A stretch of DNA of 64,000 nucleotides from Mycoplasmatota bacterium (GTDB lineage Bacteria; Bacillota_I; Bacilli_A; MAG-NZ), in contig CP074575.1 in NCBI GenBank assembly GCA_018394315.1, positions 248,001-312,000 of the forward strand. The letters are read 5' to 3'. Of this stretch, positions 34,878 to 44,670 are shown one piece after another; positions within the stretch are counted from its first letter, which is position 1, and each line of letters starts with the position of its first letter. A program made the translations under genes and the position numbers. The notes beneath the pieces are model-generated. The model was not told the origin of the DNA. It made no database searches and saw only the letters and a program-made list of their open reading frames with translations.

Positions 34878-35285
34878 CTAATAGTTCATTTTTGTGAATG
34901 TAATAACACCAGTTTCCTTACCAGAATTTAATCCGACTTTCTTATAGAAATTAACTGTCTTTTCTTTATCATCAGTAATTAGAACAATTTGATAAACATC
35001 ACTAAATTTCTTTAAAGTATCTTCTAGTAATTTTGTTCCAATTCCTTTTCCTTGATAATTAGGGTCAACTAGCAAATCTTGTATATAAAAAATAGTTAGT
35101 CCATCTCCAACTGAACGAATTAATCCCACCAATTTTTCTCCATCCCACGCAGAGTAAACATATAAAGCTTTTTCTAAAGCTTGCATAGTTCTATCAACAT
35201 TTCTTACATAACTAACCCAGCCATTAGAATCATATAAATTCCTAACGTCTTCAGTTTTAAAATCTCTTGTCTCCTTATAAATCAC
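34878..35285 (-). CDS. GNAT family N-acetyltransferase
   Basis: Protein of 135 residues that starts at GTG (35285) behind AGGAGAGTGAT. The acetyl-CoA loop is DPNYQGKGIGTKLL near residue 78, and KEKTVNFYKKVGL near 108 closes the fold. It resembles small GNAT proteins of the YhbS/AAC type; the substrate is unknown. Confidence 0.88.
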   Translation of the reverse strand: MIYKETRDFKTEDVRNLYDSNGWVSYVRNVDRTMQALEKALYVYSAWDGEKLVGLIRSVGDGLTIFYIQDLLVDPNYQGKGIGTKLLEDTLKKFSDVYQIVLITDDKEKTVNFYKKVGLNSGKETGVITFTKMNY

Positions 35286-35344
35286 TATATCACTCTCCTA
35301 AAATAAAATTCAATCTTGTCACATAGAATTAAATGGTGATTAAA

Positions 35345-35794
35345 ATGAAGAAAAAATTCTTGTTTATATTTTTGATACTTGCTTTCTTAATTCCAGGAGC
35401 GTTGTTTCAAAGTGATGTTTTATACTATAATTCTCTAAATTTACCATCGTTTTCGCCACCTAAAGAAGTATTTAGCATTTGGATTGTACTATATATTTTG
35501 ATAGCATATGTAGTTTCAACGATCTTCACTAGTTATAAAAATAATGAAATTAGGGATTTTAAACAAGTCTTTTTAGTTAATTATATTTTAAACATTTCTT
35601 TTACACCAATATTTTTCAGTCTACATAATCAATTCTTAGGATTATTAGTTACGATCGCTATATTTATAACATCAGTATTTTTATTTTATGAGACATATAA
35701 GTTAGAGAAGAGATTATCATCTCTTTTAATGCCTTATGTTATGTGGAGTTTTTTAGTAAGCATCTTAAGTTTCGCAATTTATTCTATAAACTAG
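35345..35794 (+). CDS. TspO/MBR family membrane protein
   Basis: Protein of 149 residues from the ATG at 35345 (GGTGAT upstream). Five membrane segments; LPSFSPPKEVFSIWIVLYILIA near residue 36 is the family's P-x-W-x-PP region, with phenylalanine where tryptophan is usual, and LLMPYVMWSFLV near 125 is the conserved last helix. TspO proteins bind tetrapyrroles and cholesterol-like ligands; their role in bacteria is debated. Confidence 0.85.
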   Translation: MKKKFLFIFLILAFLIPGALFQSDVLYYNSLNLPSFSPPKEVFSIWIVLYILIAYVVSTIFTSYKNNEIRDFKQVFLVNYILNISFTPIFFSLHNQFLGLLVTIAIFITSVFLFYETYKLEKRLSSLLMPYVMWSFLVSILSFAIYSIN

Positions 35795-35845
35795 TAGGTT
35801 AACATCAAACTAACATAAATTAGATTCGCATTCAAAAGTGAATTT

Positions 35846-37492
35846 TTATGCTATAGTATGTAACACATCATTAATAAAAATTTCGACTAAGTTAGGATCA
35901 AATTGACTTCCTGAGTTATTCTTCAATTCAGAAACCGCTTCTTCCTTAGACAGTTTGTTGCGGTATGGTCTTTCACTAGTCATCGCGTCATATGCGTCTG
36001 CAATTGATAAAATTCTAGCCAGAAGAGGAATTTTCTCCCCATTTATACCTCTAGGATATCCATTTCCGTCCCATCTTTCATGATGAGCAATCACACATTC
36101 TAAGATATCGCTAGTATCCTTAACTGAACTAAGAATCCTATATCCAACCTCGGGATGTTTTCTCATTTCAATCCACTCATCTTCACTTAATGAATCTTGC
36201 TTTTTCAGAATCCTCGTAGGAATAGCAACTTTTCCAATATCATGCAACATCCCCATCATTCTTAAATCTCTAAGATCTGACTCAGATAGTTCCATCTTAT
36301 TCCCTATTTGTACGCATATATCTGAGACTCTTCTAGAATGCGCTTCTGAATTTTCATCTCTTTTAAAAAGTGAATTAATGATTGCATCAATTGTTTCTTT
36401 ACGGACAATTGGTCCATCTATCAACTTGGTTTTATACATCTTGTCTTCTGCGTCCTTAATCACCATTTTTATGTTTTCTTTAACCAAGTATTTCGTAGCA
36501 CATCCAACACTAATAGAAATTACTGTGCTATCTAAATACTCATCAAGTGATTTTTCCATAATTGCCTTAGAAATACTCTCTGCCACATCAATATCTGTAT
36601 TGGGTAGTAAGATCATGAACTCATCACCACCTACTCTAGCAATAATGTCGTTCTCTCTACATGACTCGTTCAATATTCTTGAAACCTTAAGAATTAATTG
36701 ATCACCTGCGTCATGGCCTAAAGAATCGTTAACGAGTTTTAAGCCGTTTACGTCTCCCATCATTATGGTTAATGGATAGTATTTCTCTTGGTCTAATTCT
36801 TTTAAAATAAGTTCGTAATATCGTCTATTATACAAATCAGTAAGTGGGTCATGGAAACTCAAGTATTCTAGCTTTCTCTCACTTTCCTTAACTTTAATAG
36901 CCATTTCATCTTTATCATGCTGTTGGAAGAATAAAACACCTAAAAGCGTAGTACCCAGTGGATATACGACAATTATTATTAATCCTAAAGATCTAATTAA
37001 TTCCATAGCTACATCATAAGGCATCAAAAAAAACCACAGAATCATTACCGAGTGCACTATTAATCCCAATAAATAGAGTTCTACCCATCTTCTAATCCAT
37101 CCATTTATTCCCTTATTAAACCTAACGTATCTATAAGTTAAGCCAAGAATCCCTGAACTAAAAATGACCACTACTCCTGTAATTGCGCCAGTGCCACCTT
37201 GAATTAATCTATGAACACTGGTGAATAATGCAGTAATAAACGTTGGAATAAACCCTAAAAATACACCTGACATAGTAATAAGGATTGACCTACTATCAAA
37301 TACAATCCCAGGACCAAATATAACTGGTGTTGACATTACCGCAAGACCAACCGCACCCGCACCTATTCCGATAAAAAACTTATAAAGGTATTTATTTTTC
37401 AATCTGTCTAGTGGAATAATTGAATAAACCAATAAGATTGTAAATAATAGAGCAATATTGTTTATAATTCCTATAAAAGTTTGATTATTCAT
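35846..37492 (-). CDS. Membrane GGDEF/HD-GYP protein (c-di-GMP synthesis and breakdown)
   Basis: Protein of 548 residues. The N-terminus (1-185) is a 5TMR-LYT type membrane sensor (GAGAVGLAVMSTPVIFGPG and FDSRSILITMSGVFLG). The GGDEF domain (about 205-360) keeps the active motif in ARVGGDEFMILLP. The HD-GYP domain (about 370-548) has HDIGK and HHERWDGNGYP. One protein can thus both make and degrade cyclic di-GMP, or a related dinucleotide. GGAGGAG precedes the ATG. It is the only cyclic dinucleotide gene seen here. Confidence 0.95.
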   Translation of the reverse strand: MNNQTFIGIINNIALLFTILLVYSIIPLDRLKNKYLYKFFIGIGAGAVGLAVMSTPVIFGPGIVFDSRSILITMSGVFLGFIPTFITALFTSVHRLIQGGTGAITGVVVIFSSGILGLTYRYVRFNKGINGWIRRWVELYLLGLIVHSVMILWFFLMPYDVAMELIRSLGLIIIVVYPLGTTLLGVLFFQQHDKDEMAIKVKESERKLEYLSFHDPLTDLYNRRYYELILKELDQEKYYPLTIMMGDVNGLKLVNDSLGHDAGDQLILKVSRILNESCRENDIIARVGGDEFMILLPNTDIDVAESISKAIMEKSLDEYLDSTVISISVGCATKYLVKENIKMVIKDAEDKMYKTKLIDGPIVRKETIDAIINSLFKRDENSEAHSRRVSDICVQIGNKMELSESDLRDLRMMGMLHDIGKVAIPTRILKKQDSLSEDEWIEMRKHPEVGYRILSSVKDTSDILECVIAHHERWDGNGYPRGINGEKIPLLARILSIADAYDAMTSERPYRNKLSKEEAVSELKNNSGSQFDPNLVEIFINDVLHTIA

Positions 37493-37572
37493 CTACTCCT
37501 CCAAATACTCAGCGCTGTATAGAATAAGTATAACATATCATAACTCTTCAGACAATTTTTGGCAAAAATCAT

Positions 37573-38412
37573 CTATAAATCTAAATGTTTTACGATATCT
37601 TCAAAGACCTTGTCCCAGTTATAATCTTCATTATTAATCATTATAGCGTTTTCATGACTATTAACAACTTCAAGTTCAAGGTCTTTTCTTGTTTCGAGAA
37701 AACTTATTAATCCACAAAAACCTGTAAGATTATTCACTTTTCCATATTCGCTTTTTTCAACATACTGTATCGCTAAGTCTATCCAATCACTCCATTTAGA
37801 CTTATCTGGCGATAATCTTTCCTTAGCGACTCTATTGATTGTTTCTTCAATATTTTCTTGTGATAAGTATATTAATCTAGGGTTTAGTTCGCTAATGGAA
37901 TCAAGTAAATTTGCTAAGTGTTCTTTAATGATATTTGTAGAGATATTATGTTGAACTAATAATTTACTAATGTGATTTTGAAGAAATGCACATTCAAATA
38001 TATACACTGAGTCATCACATGATTTTGAAAAAGCTTTCCATCTTTTTAGATGTACATCAATAAACTCATCGATATCATTCTTCTCATAAACAGCATGACT
38101 CTTGAAGTATTCTACTAAATCAGGTTCATCTTTTCCAATACCAAGTAAAGAATAAGCTACTAATACATATTCATTTTCTTCTTTTGAATTCTTAATGATA
38201 ATATCTTTATACTTTGGAAACTTCTTTAATAAATCCTCAAACTCATCTTTTTCAAGTAATGCTGTCCAAGCCAAATCGACAGGATGTATATCCCCCTCGT
38301 TATATAAGTTTACATTGAGATTTTTTTCAGTTAAAAACTTTTCCAATCTTTTTGACAGTGTTGTTTTTCCTGAACCAGGAATACCTTCAATCATTATTAA
38401 TTTGTTCTTCAT
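37573..38412 (-). CDS. P-loop kinase-like protein
   Basis: Protein of 279 residues with Walker A GIPGSGKTT near residue 10 and SVYIFECAFLQNHI near 135, the position of the DE/FE motif in nucleoside or gluconate kinase-like P-loop proteins. Similar stand-alone proteins occur in Bacillota without a proven substrate. GGGAGA lies before the ATG. Not recognised beyond superfamily. Confidence 0.7.
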   Translation of the reverse strand: MKNKLIMIEGIPGSGKTTLSKRLEKFLTEKNLNVNLYNEGDIHPVDLAWTALLEKDEFEDLLKKFPKYKDIIIKNSKEENEYVLVAYSLLGIGKDEPDLVEYFKSHAVYEKNDIDEFIDVHLKRWKAFSKSCDDSVYIFECAFLQNHISKLLVQHNISTNIIKEHLANLLDSISELNPRLIYLSQENIEETINRVAKERLSPDKSKWSDWIDLAIQYVEKSEYGKVNNLTGFCGLISFLETRKDLELEVVNSHENAIMINNEDYNWDKVFEDIVKHLDL

Positions 38413-38493
38413 ACTATTCTCCCATATTTTTCCATATTTCTACCTTAATAGTACCATAAAAATCATAGTTATACTAATAATCTATAATTAAGA

Positions 38494-38524
38494 AAAACTC
38501 TAATACAATCTGTATTAGAGTTTT
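38494..38524. terminator. Bidirectional terminator-like hairpin
   Basis: Stem AAAACTCTAATAC / GTATTAGAGTTTT around AATCT, with T-rich sequence on both sides. It ends the DUF445 gene at 38538. Confidence 0.8.
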
Positions 38525-38537
38525 ATTTTTATGAAAT

Positions 38538-39134
38538 TTAAGTGAATAGTATTACTACGGATTGTACAACTCCAATAATCAAGCCCAAAAGCAATCCAAT
38601 ATACTCTATATGTTTTAATTCCTTTTTAGTTACATCATAAACTAGGTTCTCAAACTGAATAAAATCAAGTTCATCAATTTTTTCCTTAACTATTTCAGCT
38701 ATGTTTAAACGTTCAAACCCTTGATTTCTAAACGATTCCATTAAATCATTAAAAATGCCATCACCTTCACTATCTATGAATTTTGAAACTAACACATCAA
38801 TTTTGCCTCCAAACATTGCTAAAACCATAGGAGGTAGTATTTCTCTGAATTTTACAACTAACATTTTTTTTAACTTGTCTTTAATAATGTCAATATCCAC
38901 TGAGTTAATTAACTTAGATATTATTTCTTTCTCATTTAAGAATTCTCTTTGAATTGTTTCTGCAATTGATTTGGCTATTTCGTCTTTTCGCTTAGGTAAT
39001 ACACCTTGAAAAGTGAAGATAAACTTAATTGGTTTTATTGGTCTGAATAACATCTTGATAGCTAGTTTATTTGTTGTCCACCCAATAATCCCGCCTATTA
39101 ATATCAATATAATAATCTGAATAAACTGCTCCAT
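38538..39134 (-). CDS. DUF445 family membrane protein
   Basis: Protein of 198 residues. The N-terminal helix IIGWTTNKLAIKMLFRP and FQGVLPKRKDEIAKSIA are DUF445 (YheB-like) signatures, and a second helix lies at the very C-terminus, so both ends are in the membrane with a helical middle. This is about half the length of Bacillus YheB but matches the short version. Function unknown. Confidence 0.85.
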   Translation of the reverse strand: MEQFIQIIILILIGGIIGWTTNKLAIKMLFRPIKPIKFIFTFQGVLPKRKDEIAKSIAETIQREFLNEKEIISKLINSVDIDIIKDKLKKMLVVKFREILPPMVLAMFGGKIDVLVSKFIDSEGDGIFNDLMESFRNQGFERLNIAEIVKEKIDELDFIQFENLVYDVTKKELKHIEYIGLLLGLIIGVVQSVVILFT

Positions 39135-39220
39135 ATCTATAGCTCCAATCCATGCCTTATATTAAAGATTATATCACAATTCGACAGATATCATAAAAGG
39201 AAATAATTACCCATAAGAAA

Positions 39221-39250
39221 AATGACTAAGTACTAATACTTGAGTCATTT
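39221..39250 (-). terminator. Terminator of the surface O-acylation operon
   Basis: Hairpin AATGACTCAAGTA / TACTTAGTCATT (one mismatch) overlapping the end of the DHHW gene, with TTTTT on the minus strand. Confidence 0.75.
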
Positions 39251-40266
39251 ATTGTTTTGTATCCGTATAAATATAAAATTTCCGCTTCAGAACTCACATA
39301 CTCCATTGCATATGAAATTCCCATTAATCTTAAATCCATTACTGTTATCTTATGGTAATGTTGAGCTAAGAATGGTGCAATACTTGTTCCATATGAATCC
39401 GAGAATATTACTAACTCACCTTCCTCAACTTGATCATTTATTATAGTAGTTATAGGTTTATTCCCATCTAAATAAACAGAATATTTGTCTTCTATAAGTA
39501 AATTTTCATTAAAGTAAACACCATCTCGACACTCATATGAATTACTACTTAGACTACATATTTCTAGATTATCTATTATTTCGTTACTAGCAATATACAT
39601 ATCATCCTTAATAAACAAGTTCATTGCTTTGTTAGAGTAATAACCTTGAAAATCTTCACTCACTTTTACAAAATCTACTTCTATTGGGTTATCAACTAGC
39701 GTTTTATATATATTGTAAGATCCCTTATGAGTAAGATGTAAATCTGTCTTATAATAGTCTTCTAAGGATAAAGAATTATACATAAATGAGTAATCTGAAA
39801 AATAAGTCTCTATATCCGTAGGTTCTATATGTAAATATTCATTGCCTAAGTACATACTTTTTTCTGGAATAATAACTACTCTTGAAGTGTTTTTAAACAT
39901 CATCTGCATATTGCTTATTTTCTCTAAGAAATTATCAATACCTATATTATCTATTGGGTAAACATGATCAAACATTACTCCATCCACAAGATAAATATTA
40001 TTATTAATAGGATTATTAAATACATTATAAGAAACCCAAGATTTAACAGCGCTCAAATTATCTCTGATAAAGAATTGGTCCTCAACATAATCATTTAATC
40101 TATTAGCAAATTCACCACTAAAAAATCCTTTTAGAGAAATTTCTGGAAACATTTGCAGGCGTCTCTTCTCTCGATCGCTTACTTCGTTATCTTGAGCTAT
40201 AACGTCTAGAACAAGTATAGTCGTTGTTATTACAATGAGTTGTAAAGCTATCCATATCTTTTTCAT
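39226..40266 (-). CDS. DHHW/AlgJ-like protein
   Basis: Protein of 346 residues with an N-terminal signal anchor and DREKRRLQMFPEIS near residue 30, typical for DHHW family proteins. DLHLTHKGSYNIY near 190 is the DxHxT motif of AlgJ/AlgX-like SGNH enzymes, and VIFSDSYGTSIAPFL near 290 holds the serine. It lies nine bases after the MBOAT gene. Together they should move and transfer acyl groups onto an extracellular polymer. The polymer is unknown. Confidence 0.88.
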   Translation of the reverse strand: MKKIWIALQLIVITTTILVLDVIAQDNEVSDREKRRLQMFPEISLKGFFSGEFANRLNDYVEDQFFIRDNLSAVKSWVSYNVFNNPINNNIYLVDGVMFDHVYPIDNIGIDNFLEKISNMQMMFKNTSRVVIIPEKSMYLGNEYLHIEPTDIETYFSDYSFMYNSLSLEDYYKTDLHLTHKGSYNIYKTLVDNPIEVDFVKVSEDFQGYYSNKAMNLFIKDDMYIASNEIIDNLEICSLSSNSYECRDGVYFNENLLIEDKYSVYLDGNKPITTIINDQVEEGELVIFSDSYGTSIAPFLAQHYHKITVMDLRLMGISYAMEYVSSEAEILYLYGYKTINDSSIST

Positions 40267-40274
40267 GCTCTCAC

Positions 40275-41636
40275 CTAAAATCTAAAATATATAAATGGAC
40301 TAAATGAAGAATCCACTATAAAACTAACTGTAACAATAAATAATATTACGTATAAAGCTATCTTTAATTTGTAAGGTACTCTTATATGTTTAATTACAGG
40401 TAGCGAACAAATCAATGAAATAATCAAAATAATTAAGTACTGTCTAAAATAAAATATAGACTCTTCATTAAAAAGTGGAACATCAATACCAAGCATACCT
40501 TTATAAACTATGATTTGTTTAGATAAATCTTCTAGTGAGAAGATCACCCAACCAAACAGCACAACTAATAGAGTATATATATGTCTTATTAAAGCTGGAA
40601 CTTTATCAAGTATATTCTTAAGCAATGTCTTTTCCATGACTATAAAGAATCCAAAATAAATTCCCCATAATATATAATTCCAACTAGCTCCATGCCATAA
40701 ACCTGTTAATAGCCATACTATTAATAGATTTCTAACAACCTTATTTTTACTTACCTTACTTCCTCCAAGTGGAAAATATAAGTAGTCCTTAAACCAGTTC
40801 CCTAATGATATGTGCCATCTTCGCCAAAATTCTGAAATTGATTTCGAAATATAAGGGTAATTAAAGTTCTCTAGTAAATCAAATCCAAACATTTTTCCTA
40901 GTCCAATCGCCATATCGCTATATCCTGAGAAATCAAAATAGATTTGTAACGCAAAAGCGATAATAGCTAACCAATATCCCAATACACTACCCTCAGTCTT
41001 AAGTAATGTCACATTTAACAAGGCCATCTGATCAGCAAGTAATACTTTTTTACTAAGACCCATTATAAATCTCTTCATACCTTCTTCAATATTGATCAAG
41101 GAATGCTTTCTAGTCTTAATTTGCTTCTCAACATCAATATAACGAACTATAGGTCCTGCTATTAACTGAGGAAACATTGACACATACATCGTGAAGTCAA
41201 TATATCTTTTCTGAGGTTCTACTCTTTTTCTATATACATCTATGGTATAACTAAGCGTTTGAAAGGAATAGAAACTTATCCCAATCGGTAATGGTAAATC
41301 CATTAGATTTATTGACAAACCAGTAAGAGAGTTTACATTCGCAATAAGAAAGTCTCCATATTTAAAGAAGCCTAATAAACCCAGATTCATTACGACAGAG
41401 ACTAATAAATAAATTTTTCTCTTAAACTCATTATCTTCTTCACCCAACTTTTTACTTAATAGAAAATCAATAGAACTACTAAATAATAATAGGATTATAT
41501 ATACAGGTTCACCAAATGCATAAAAGAATAGACTAGCAATAAGTAACACAATATTTCTGTAATTCTTCAATTTGTAATACGCTATTAATACAATAGGTAA
41601 GAAATATATAATAAACAATAGACTACTAAAAACCAT
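40275..41636 (-). CDS. MBOAT family O-acyltransferase (AlgI-like)
   Basis: Protein of 453 residues with ten or so membrane segments. QLIAGPIVRY near residue 155, EFWRRWHISLGNWFKDYLY near 270 and LTGLWHGASWNYILWG near 310 are the AlgI/DltB hallmarks; the histidine in LWHGASW is the catalytic one. It should pass acetyl groups across the membrane to the DHHW partner. AAAAGGAG precedes the ATG. Confidence 0.94.
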   Translation of the reverse strand: MVFSSLLFIIYFLPIVLIAYYKLKNYRNIVLLIASLFFYAFGEPVYIILLLFSSSIDFLLSKKLGEEDNEFKRKIYLLVSVVMNLGLLGFFKYGDFLIANVNSLTGLSINLMDLPLPIGISFYSFQTLSYTIDVYRKRVEPQKRYIDFTMYVSMFPQLIAGPIVRYIDVEKQIKTRKHSLINIEEGMKRFIMGLSKKVLLADQMALLNVTLLKTEGSVLGYWLAIIAFALQIYFDFSGYSDMAIGLGKMFGFDLLENFNYPYISKSISEFWRRWHISLGNWFKDYLYFPLGGSKVSKNKVVRNLLIVWLLTGLWHGASWNYILWGIYFGFFIVMEKTLLKNILDKVPALIRHIYTLLVVLFGWVIFSLEDLSKQIIVYKGMLGIDVPLFNEESIFYFRQYLIILIISLICSLPVIKHIRVPYKLKIALYVILFIVTVSFIVDSSFSPFIYFRF

Positions 41637-41687
41637 AATTAAACTCCTTTTTGAAACAAATAGTCTTGTTCAACAAGACTAAATATT

Positions 41688-42674
41688 TTATAAATCTAAT
41701 GCTTCAAATGCTTCAACTAACTCAAGTGATTCTTCAATTCCAGCAAATAGTACATAATTACCATTTACACCAATTTCAAACCCATCTATCGGAGTCTCAG
41801 TCCAGCTAAAGTGATTTACTAACTCTGGTAATTTTTCAACAATTAAATCAATTTCTTCTTCTCCACTTAACTGAACCATAAATACTAGTTTATCAAATGA
41901 TGATACATCTTGATTCATAACAGCATTTAAGTAAGTCTCTAATATAATTTCTTCATCTTTACTGATTATGTCTTCAACTTGTTTCTTTTCAAATTCGTTA
42001 CTTGAATAAACTTGTAATCCAGGTAACATTGTAAGCCCTGCGTTTATATAACTTCTTGATAATACACTTAATGATGATTTGTTTGATATTTCATCAACGG
42101 GTCTTTCTAATTCCATCCCTAAAAATGCATCTACTAAAGATTGGTGTTCTTCCATTCCAGCAAATAATAAATAGTTTCCATTTACTGCTATTTGATATTC
42201 ATCAATTCTTACACAAATCTTATAAGTTGATAAATTTTCTAACGCTGCTTCTATTTCTTCATGTAATGAATCATCACTTAATTGAATAACCATAACTGTT
42301 CTAGCATCTGTCATCATCATTGGTGCTGCTAACGCACCGTCAACTAAATTAGTAATCTCAATACCTTCTCCAGTTATAGCATTTGTCAATAATCTTTCAA
42401 TACCTAAAATTGATTCTTCATCATTTCCATATGAAGATAAACTAGAGAACATTTCAACTTCTGCTAATTCAAATACCTCAGTCAAGATTTCCAAAGCACT
42501 TTTTGGTACCATTTCAACTTCCGGTTCCGGATCTGGCTCTGGGTCTGGATCAATGTCCGGATCTGGGTCTGGATCAGGATCAACAATCGGATTATCAATT
42601 TCTGGATCATTATCTACAGTTCCACACCCCACAACTATAAAACTCAACATTAATAATAATAATAATTTTTTCAT
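41688..42674 (-). CDS. Lipoprotein with two DUF4358-like repeats
   Basis: Protein of 328 residues. The signal peptide ends VVGCG, giving a lipid anchor at residue 17. Residues 25-50 are a spacer of alternating Asp/Pro and Glu/Pro. Two related domains follow, ending in NGNYLLFAGMEEH near 175 and NGNYVLFAGIEES near 310, each with an ALEILTEVFE- or VEDIISKDEE-like start. The repeat pattern resembles DUF4358 proteins, which as I recall also accompany MBOAT/DHHW genes. Probably an outside partner of the O-acylation pair downstream. Confidence 0.75.
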   Translation of the reverse strand: MKKLLLLLMLSFIVVGCGTVDNDPEIDNPIVDPDPDPDPDIDPDPEPDPEPEVEMVPKSALEILTEVFELAEVEMFSSLSSYGNDEESILGIERLLTNAITGEGIEITNLVDGALAAPMMMTDARTVMVIQLSDDSLHEEIEAALENLSTYKICVRIDEYQIAVNGNYLLFAGMEEHQSLVDAFLGMELERPVDEISNKSSLSVLSRSYINAGLTMLPGLQVYSSNEFEKKQVEDIISKDEEIILETYLNAVMNQDVSSFDKLVFMVQLSGEEEIDLIVEKLPELVNHFSWTETPIDGFEIGVNGNYVLFAGIEESLELVEAFEALDL

Positions 42675-42837
42675 CTTCTTCCTCCTACCTAAACCATTTT
42701 AGCAGTATAGATTCCAATTACAACTGTTTTCCTATAACTTACATAATAACGAGAATAAAATGCAATTTTAGGCATTATTGTAAAAGAAAATTTATAGAAA
42801 TTAATTATATTTTTCATATATAAACGTGACTTTTTTC

Positions 42838-42868
42838 ATAAAAAAAATGCACTTTTTGGGTGCACTTT
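42838..42868 (-). terminator. Terminator of the AraC/GyrI gene
   Basis: Stem TGCAC / GTGCA with T8 on the minus strand, 65 bases after the stop. The remaining sequence up to the lipoprotein start shows no feature. Confidence 0.65.
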
Positions 42869-42933
42869 CTATTCCATTGTGATAATTCATATATCATAAA
42901 ACAGATTTGATAACTTGTACAATTATTTTCCCA

Positions 42934-43824
42934 TTAAATTTTCTTTACAGGCAGCCACACTTCTGAATACTCTAATTTATTCACACTAGATCCATAAAGT
43001 TCAAGATTTGGTCCATCAATAATTTCATATCCTGAGTTAGGTAACCACTCAGAATAGATTCTTCTCCATAAGTCTTGAATCTTAATAACAGTTTCATCAG
43101 ATTTATGGTCTTCTGTCCTAAATATTGCCCAAGTCAATGATTCAATATCTACTTTAAGATAACCATCTGTATTGCATAGATCATCTACAAATGCTCCTAT
43201 TAAGTAAGGAAAAGTGTCCTTTCCTGTGTCTCTATAGCACATAATTGCGTTTACTTGAGTTATCCCTTGGTATGAACCATCAAGCTTCATGTTTGTGGAC
43301 TCTAACAATCTCCTAAACGACCCATCTTCCATAGTGTCATCCCAAAACTGTGGAATCGTTTTATAGTTTTCTCCTTTAACGGTATTAATAACTCTCTCAA
43401 TACCATACATAGAAAAAGATTCCTTTTTTACAATCTTATAATTCATCTCAACATCTCCTTTAATATTAATTTGAAATGATATTCGTGAATATAACTTTAA
43501 TTGTGTATCCTCTCTTTTTGCTGTTGATGGATTTACTCCATGAAGCTTAGTAAAAGCCCTTGTAAACGAATCTGGAGAACTATACCCATATTTAAGAGCT
43601 ACATCGATTACTTTCGCATTACTTTGAAGTTCAAATGCAGCTTGAGTTAATCTTCTTCTCCTTATATACTCAATTAAAGTAATATCAGTAAGTATCGCAA
43701 ACATACTCTGGAAATGATATGCACTGATGTACGCCTCCTTCGCAATTTCATCAACACTTAATTCCTTATCTAAATTGTTCTCGATGTAGTCTAGAGCTCT
43801 ATTTAACCTTTTAATCAGGTTCAC
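42934..43824 (-). CDS. AraC-type regulator with GyrI-like effector domain
   Basis: Protein of 296 residues. Residues 1-100 form the double helix-turn-helix of AraC (IAKEAYISAYHFQSMF and ALKYGYSSPDSFTRAF). Residues 120-296 are GyrI-like (YKIVKKESFSMYGIER, ending YSEVWLPV), the drug-sensing domain of Rob/BmrR-type proteins. The best start is GTG at 43824, seven bases after GAGGTGAT; the ATG at 43839 overlaps that ribosome site. It likely activates genes in response to a hydrophobic compound. Targets unknown. Confidence 0.9.
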   Translation of the reverse strand: MNLIKRLNRALDYIENNLDKELSVDEIAKEAYISAYHFQSMFAILTDITLIEYIRRRRLTQAAFELQSNAKVIDVALKYGYSSPDSFTRAFTKLHGVNPSTAKREDTQLKLYSRISFQINIKGDVEMNYKIVKKESFSMYGIERVINTVKGENYKTIPQFWDDTMEDGSFRRLLESTNMKLDGSYQGITQVNAIMCYRDTGKDTFPYLIGAFVDDLCNTDGYLKVDIESLTWAIFRTEDHKSDETVIKIQDLWRRIYSEWLPNSGYEIIDGPNLELYGSSVNKLEYSEVWLPVKKI

Positions 43825-43915
43825 AAAATCACCTCTCATAAATTTTATCTTACCTAATGAATCGAATCCCGATAATTTCCAATCAATAAATGTCGTATTA
43901 AGAAAATAAATTCAT

Positions 43916-44359
43916 CTACTTATCATTTACTAAATCTATAAATTTTTTGTACCAAAAACTAGTTTCTTTAAATGTATTAAAGTCTCCTTTTTCTATTTCT
44001 TCTAATGTAAACCACTTAGTTAACAACCCCTCTTCATTTGACAACTCTATATCAGAATTATCCACTACTCCTAAATATATAAAATCCATATGAATATGAT
44101 CTTCGTTTATATAGTTCTTTTGCATACCATATGGAACTAAAATATCCATTTCTCTAGGTAATTGTTCTCCAAGTAACTCAACTGTTAATCCAGTCTCTTC
44201 TTTTACTTCTCTTAAAGCCGCTTCAACAGGTCCTTCATTAGGTTCAATATGACCACCTGGAGGAATCCACTTATTAAGCTTTTTATGAAATATCATTAAG
44301 CATTTATTATATTTTCTATCAACTATGTAGGTTGTTACACAAAAATGTTTCTCCGTCAT
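43916..44359 (-). CDS. NUDIX hydrolase
   Basis: Protein of 147 residues with Nudix box GGHIEPNEGPVEAALREV then KEETGL near residues 35-58. WIPPGGH before it is typical of the ADP-ribose/mutator-like subgroup. Substrate unknown. It is not closely similar to the NUDIX protein at 3693. The start is an ATG behind GGAGGTAA-like sequence. Confidence 0.9.
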   Translation of the reverse strand: MTEKHFCVTTYIVDRKYNKCLMIFHKKLNKWIPPGGHIEPNEGPVEAALREVKEETGLTVELLGEQLPREMDILVPYGMQKNYINEDHIHMDFIYLGVVDNSDIELSNEEGLLTKWFTLEEIEKGDFNTFKETSFWYKKFIDLVNDK

Positions 44360-44570
44360 GATTACCTCCTTAAATTACAATAATATTATACATATAATAA
44401 CTTTCTATAACTACCTAAAGTTACAAAAATTGTTGTAATCTCCTAAATTTAAGAATAAGTATTAAAACCCTATCCATCCACATCCCTTTAACACTTCACT
44501 TTTTAGTTATACTTTAATTTTTTCAGCGGGGATCTATAACTCAGCTAACTTCACACCAATTCAGTTGACA

Positions 44571-44640
44571 AAAAAAAGGACATAGATTTCTCAATCTACA
44601 TCCTAAGTTTTAATCTATTAATGAGTTCATCTAAGGCTAT
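44571..44640 (-). mobile_element. ISL3 right-end remnant / terminator
   Basis: The sequence AAAAAAAGGACATAGATTT...AATCTACATCCT...AATGAGTT matches the stretch after the transposase in the complete ISL3 element (52764-52825). It appears to be the relic of an earlier insertion. On the minus strand its hairpin with T7 now serves as the terminator of the PhnD-like gene. Confidence 0.55.
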
Positions 44641-44670
44641 GCCTAGAGTCTCATTTGAGTTAATCTAATA

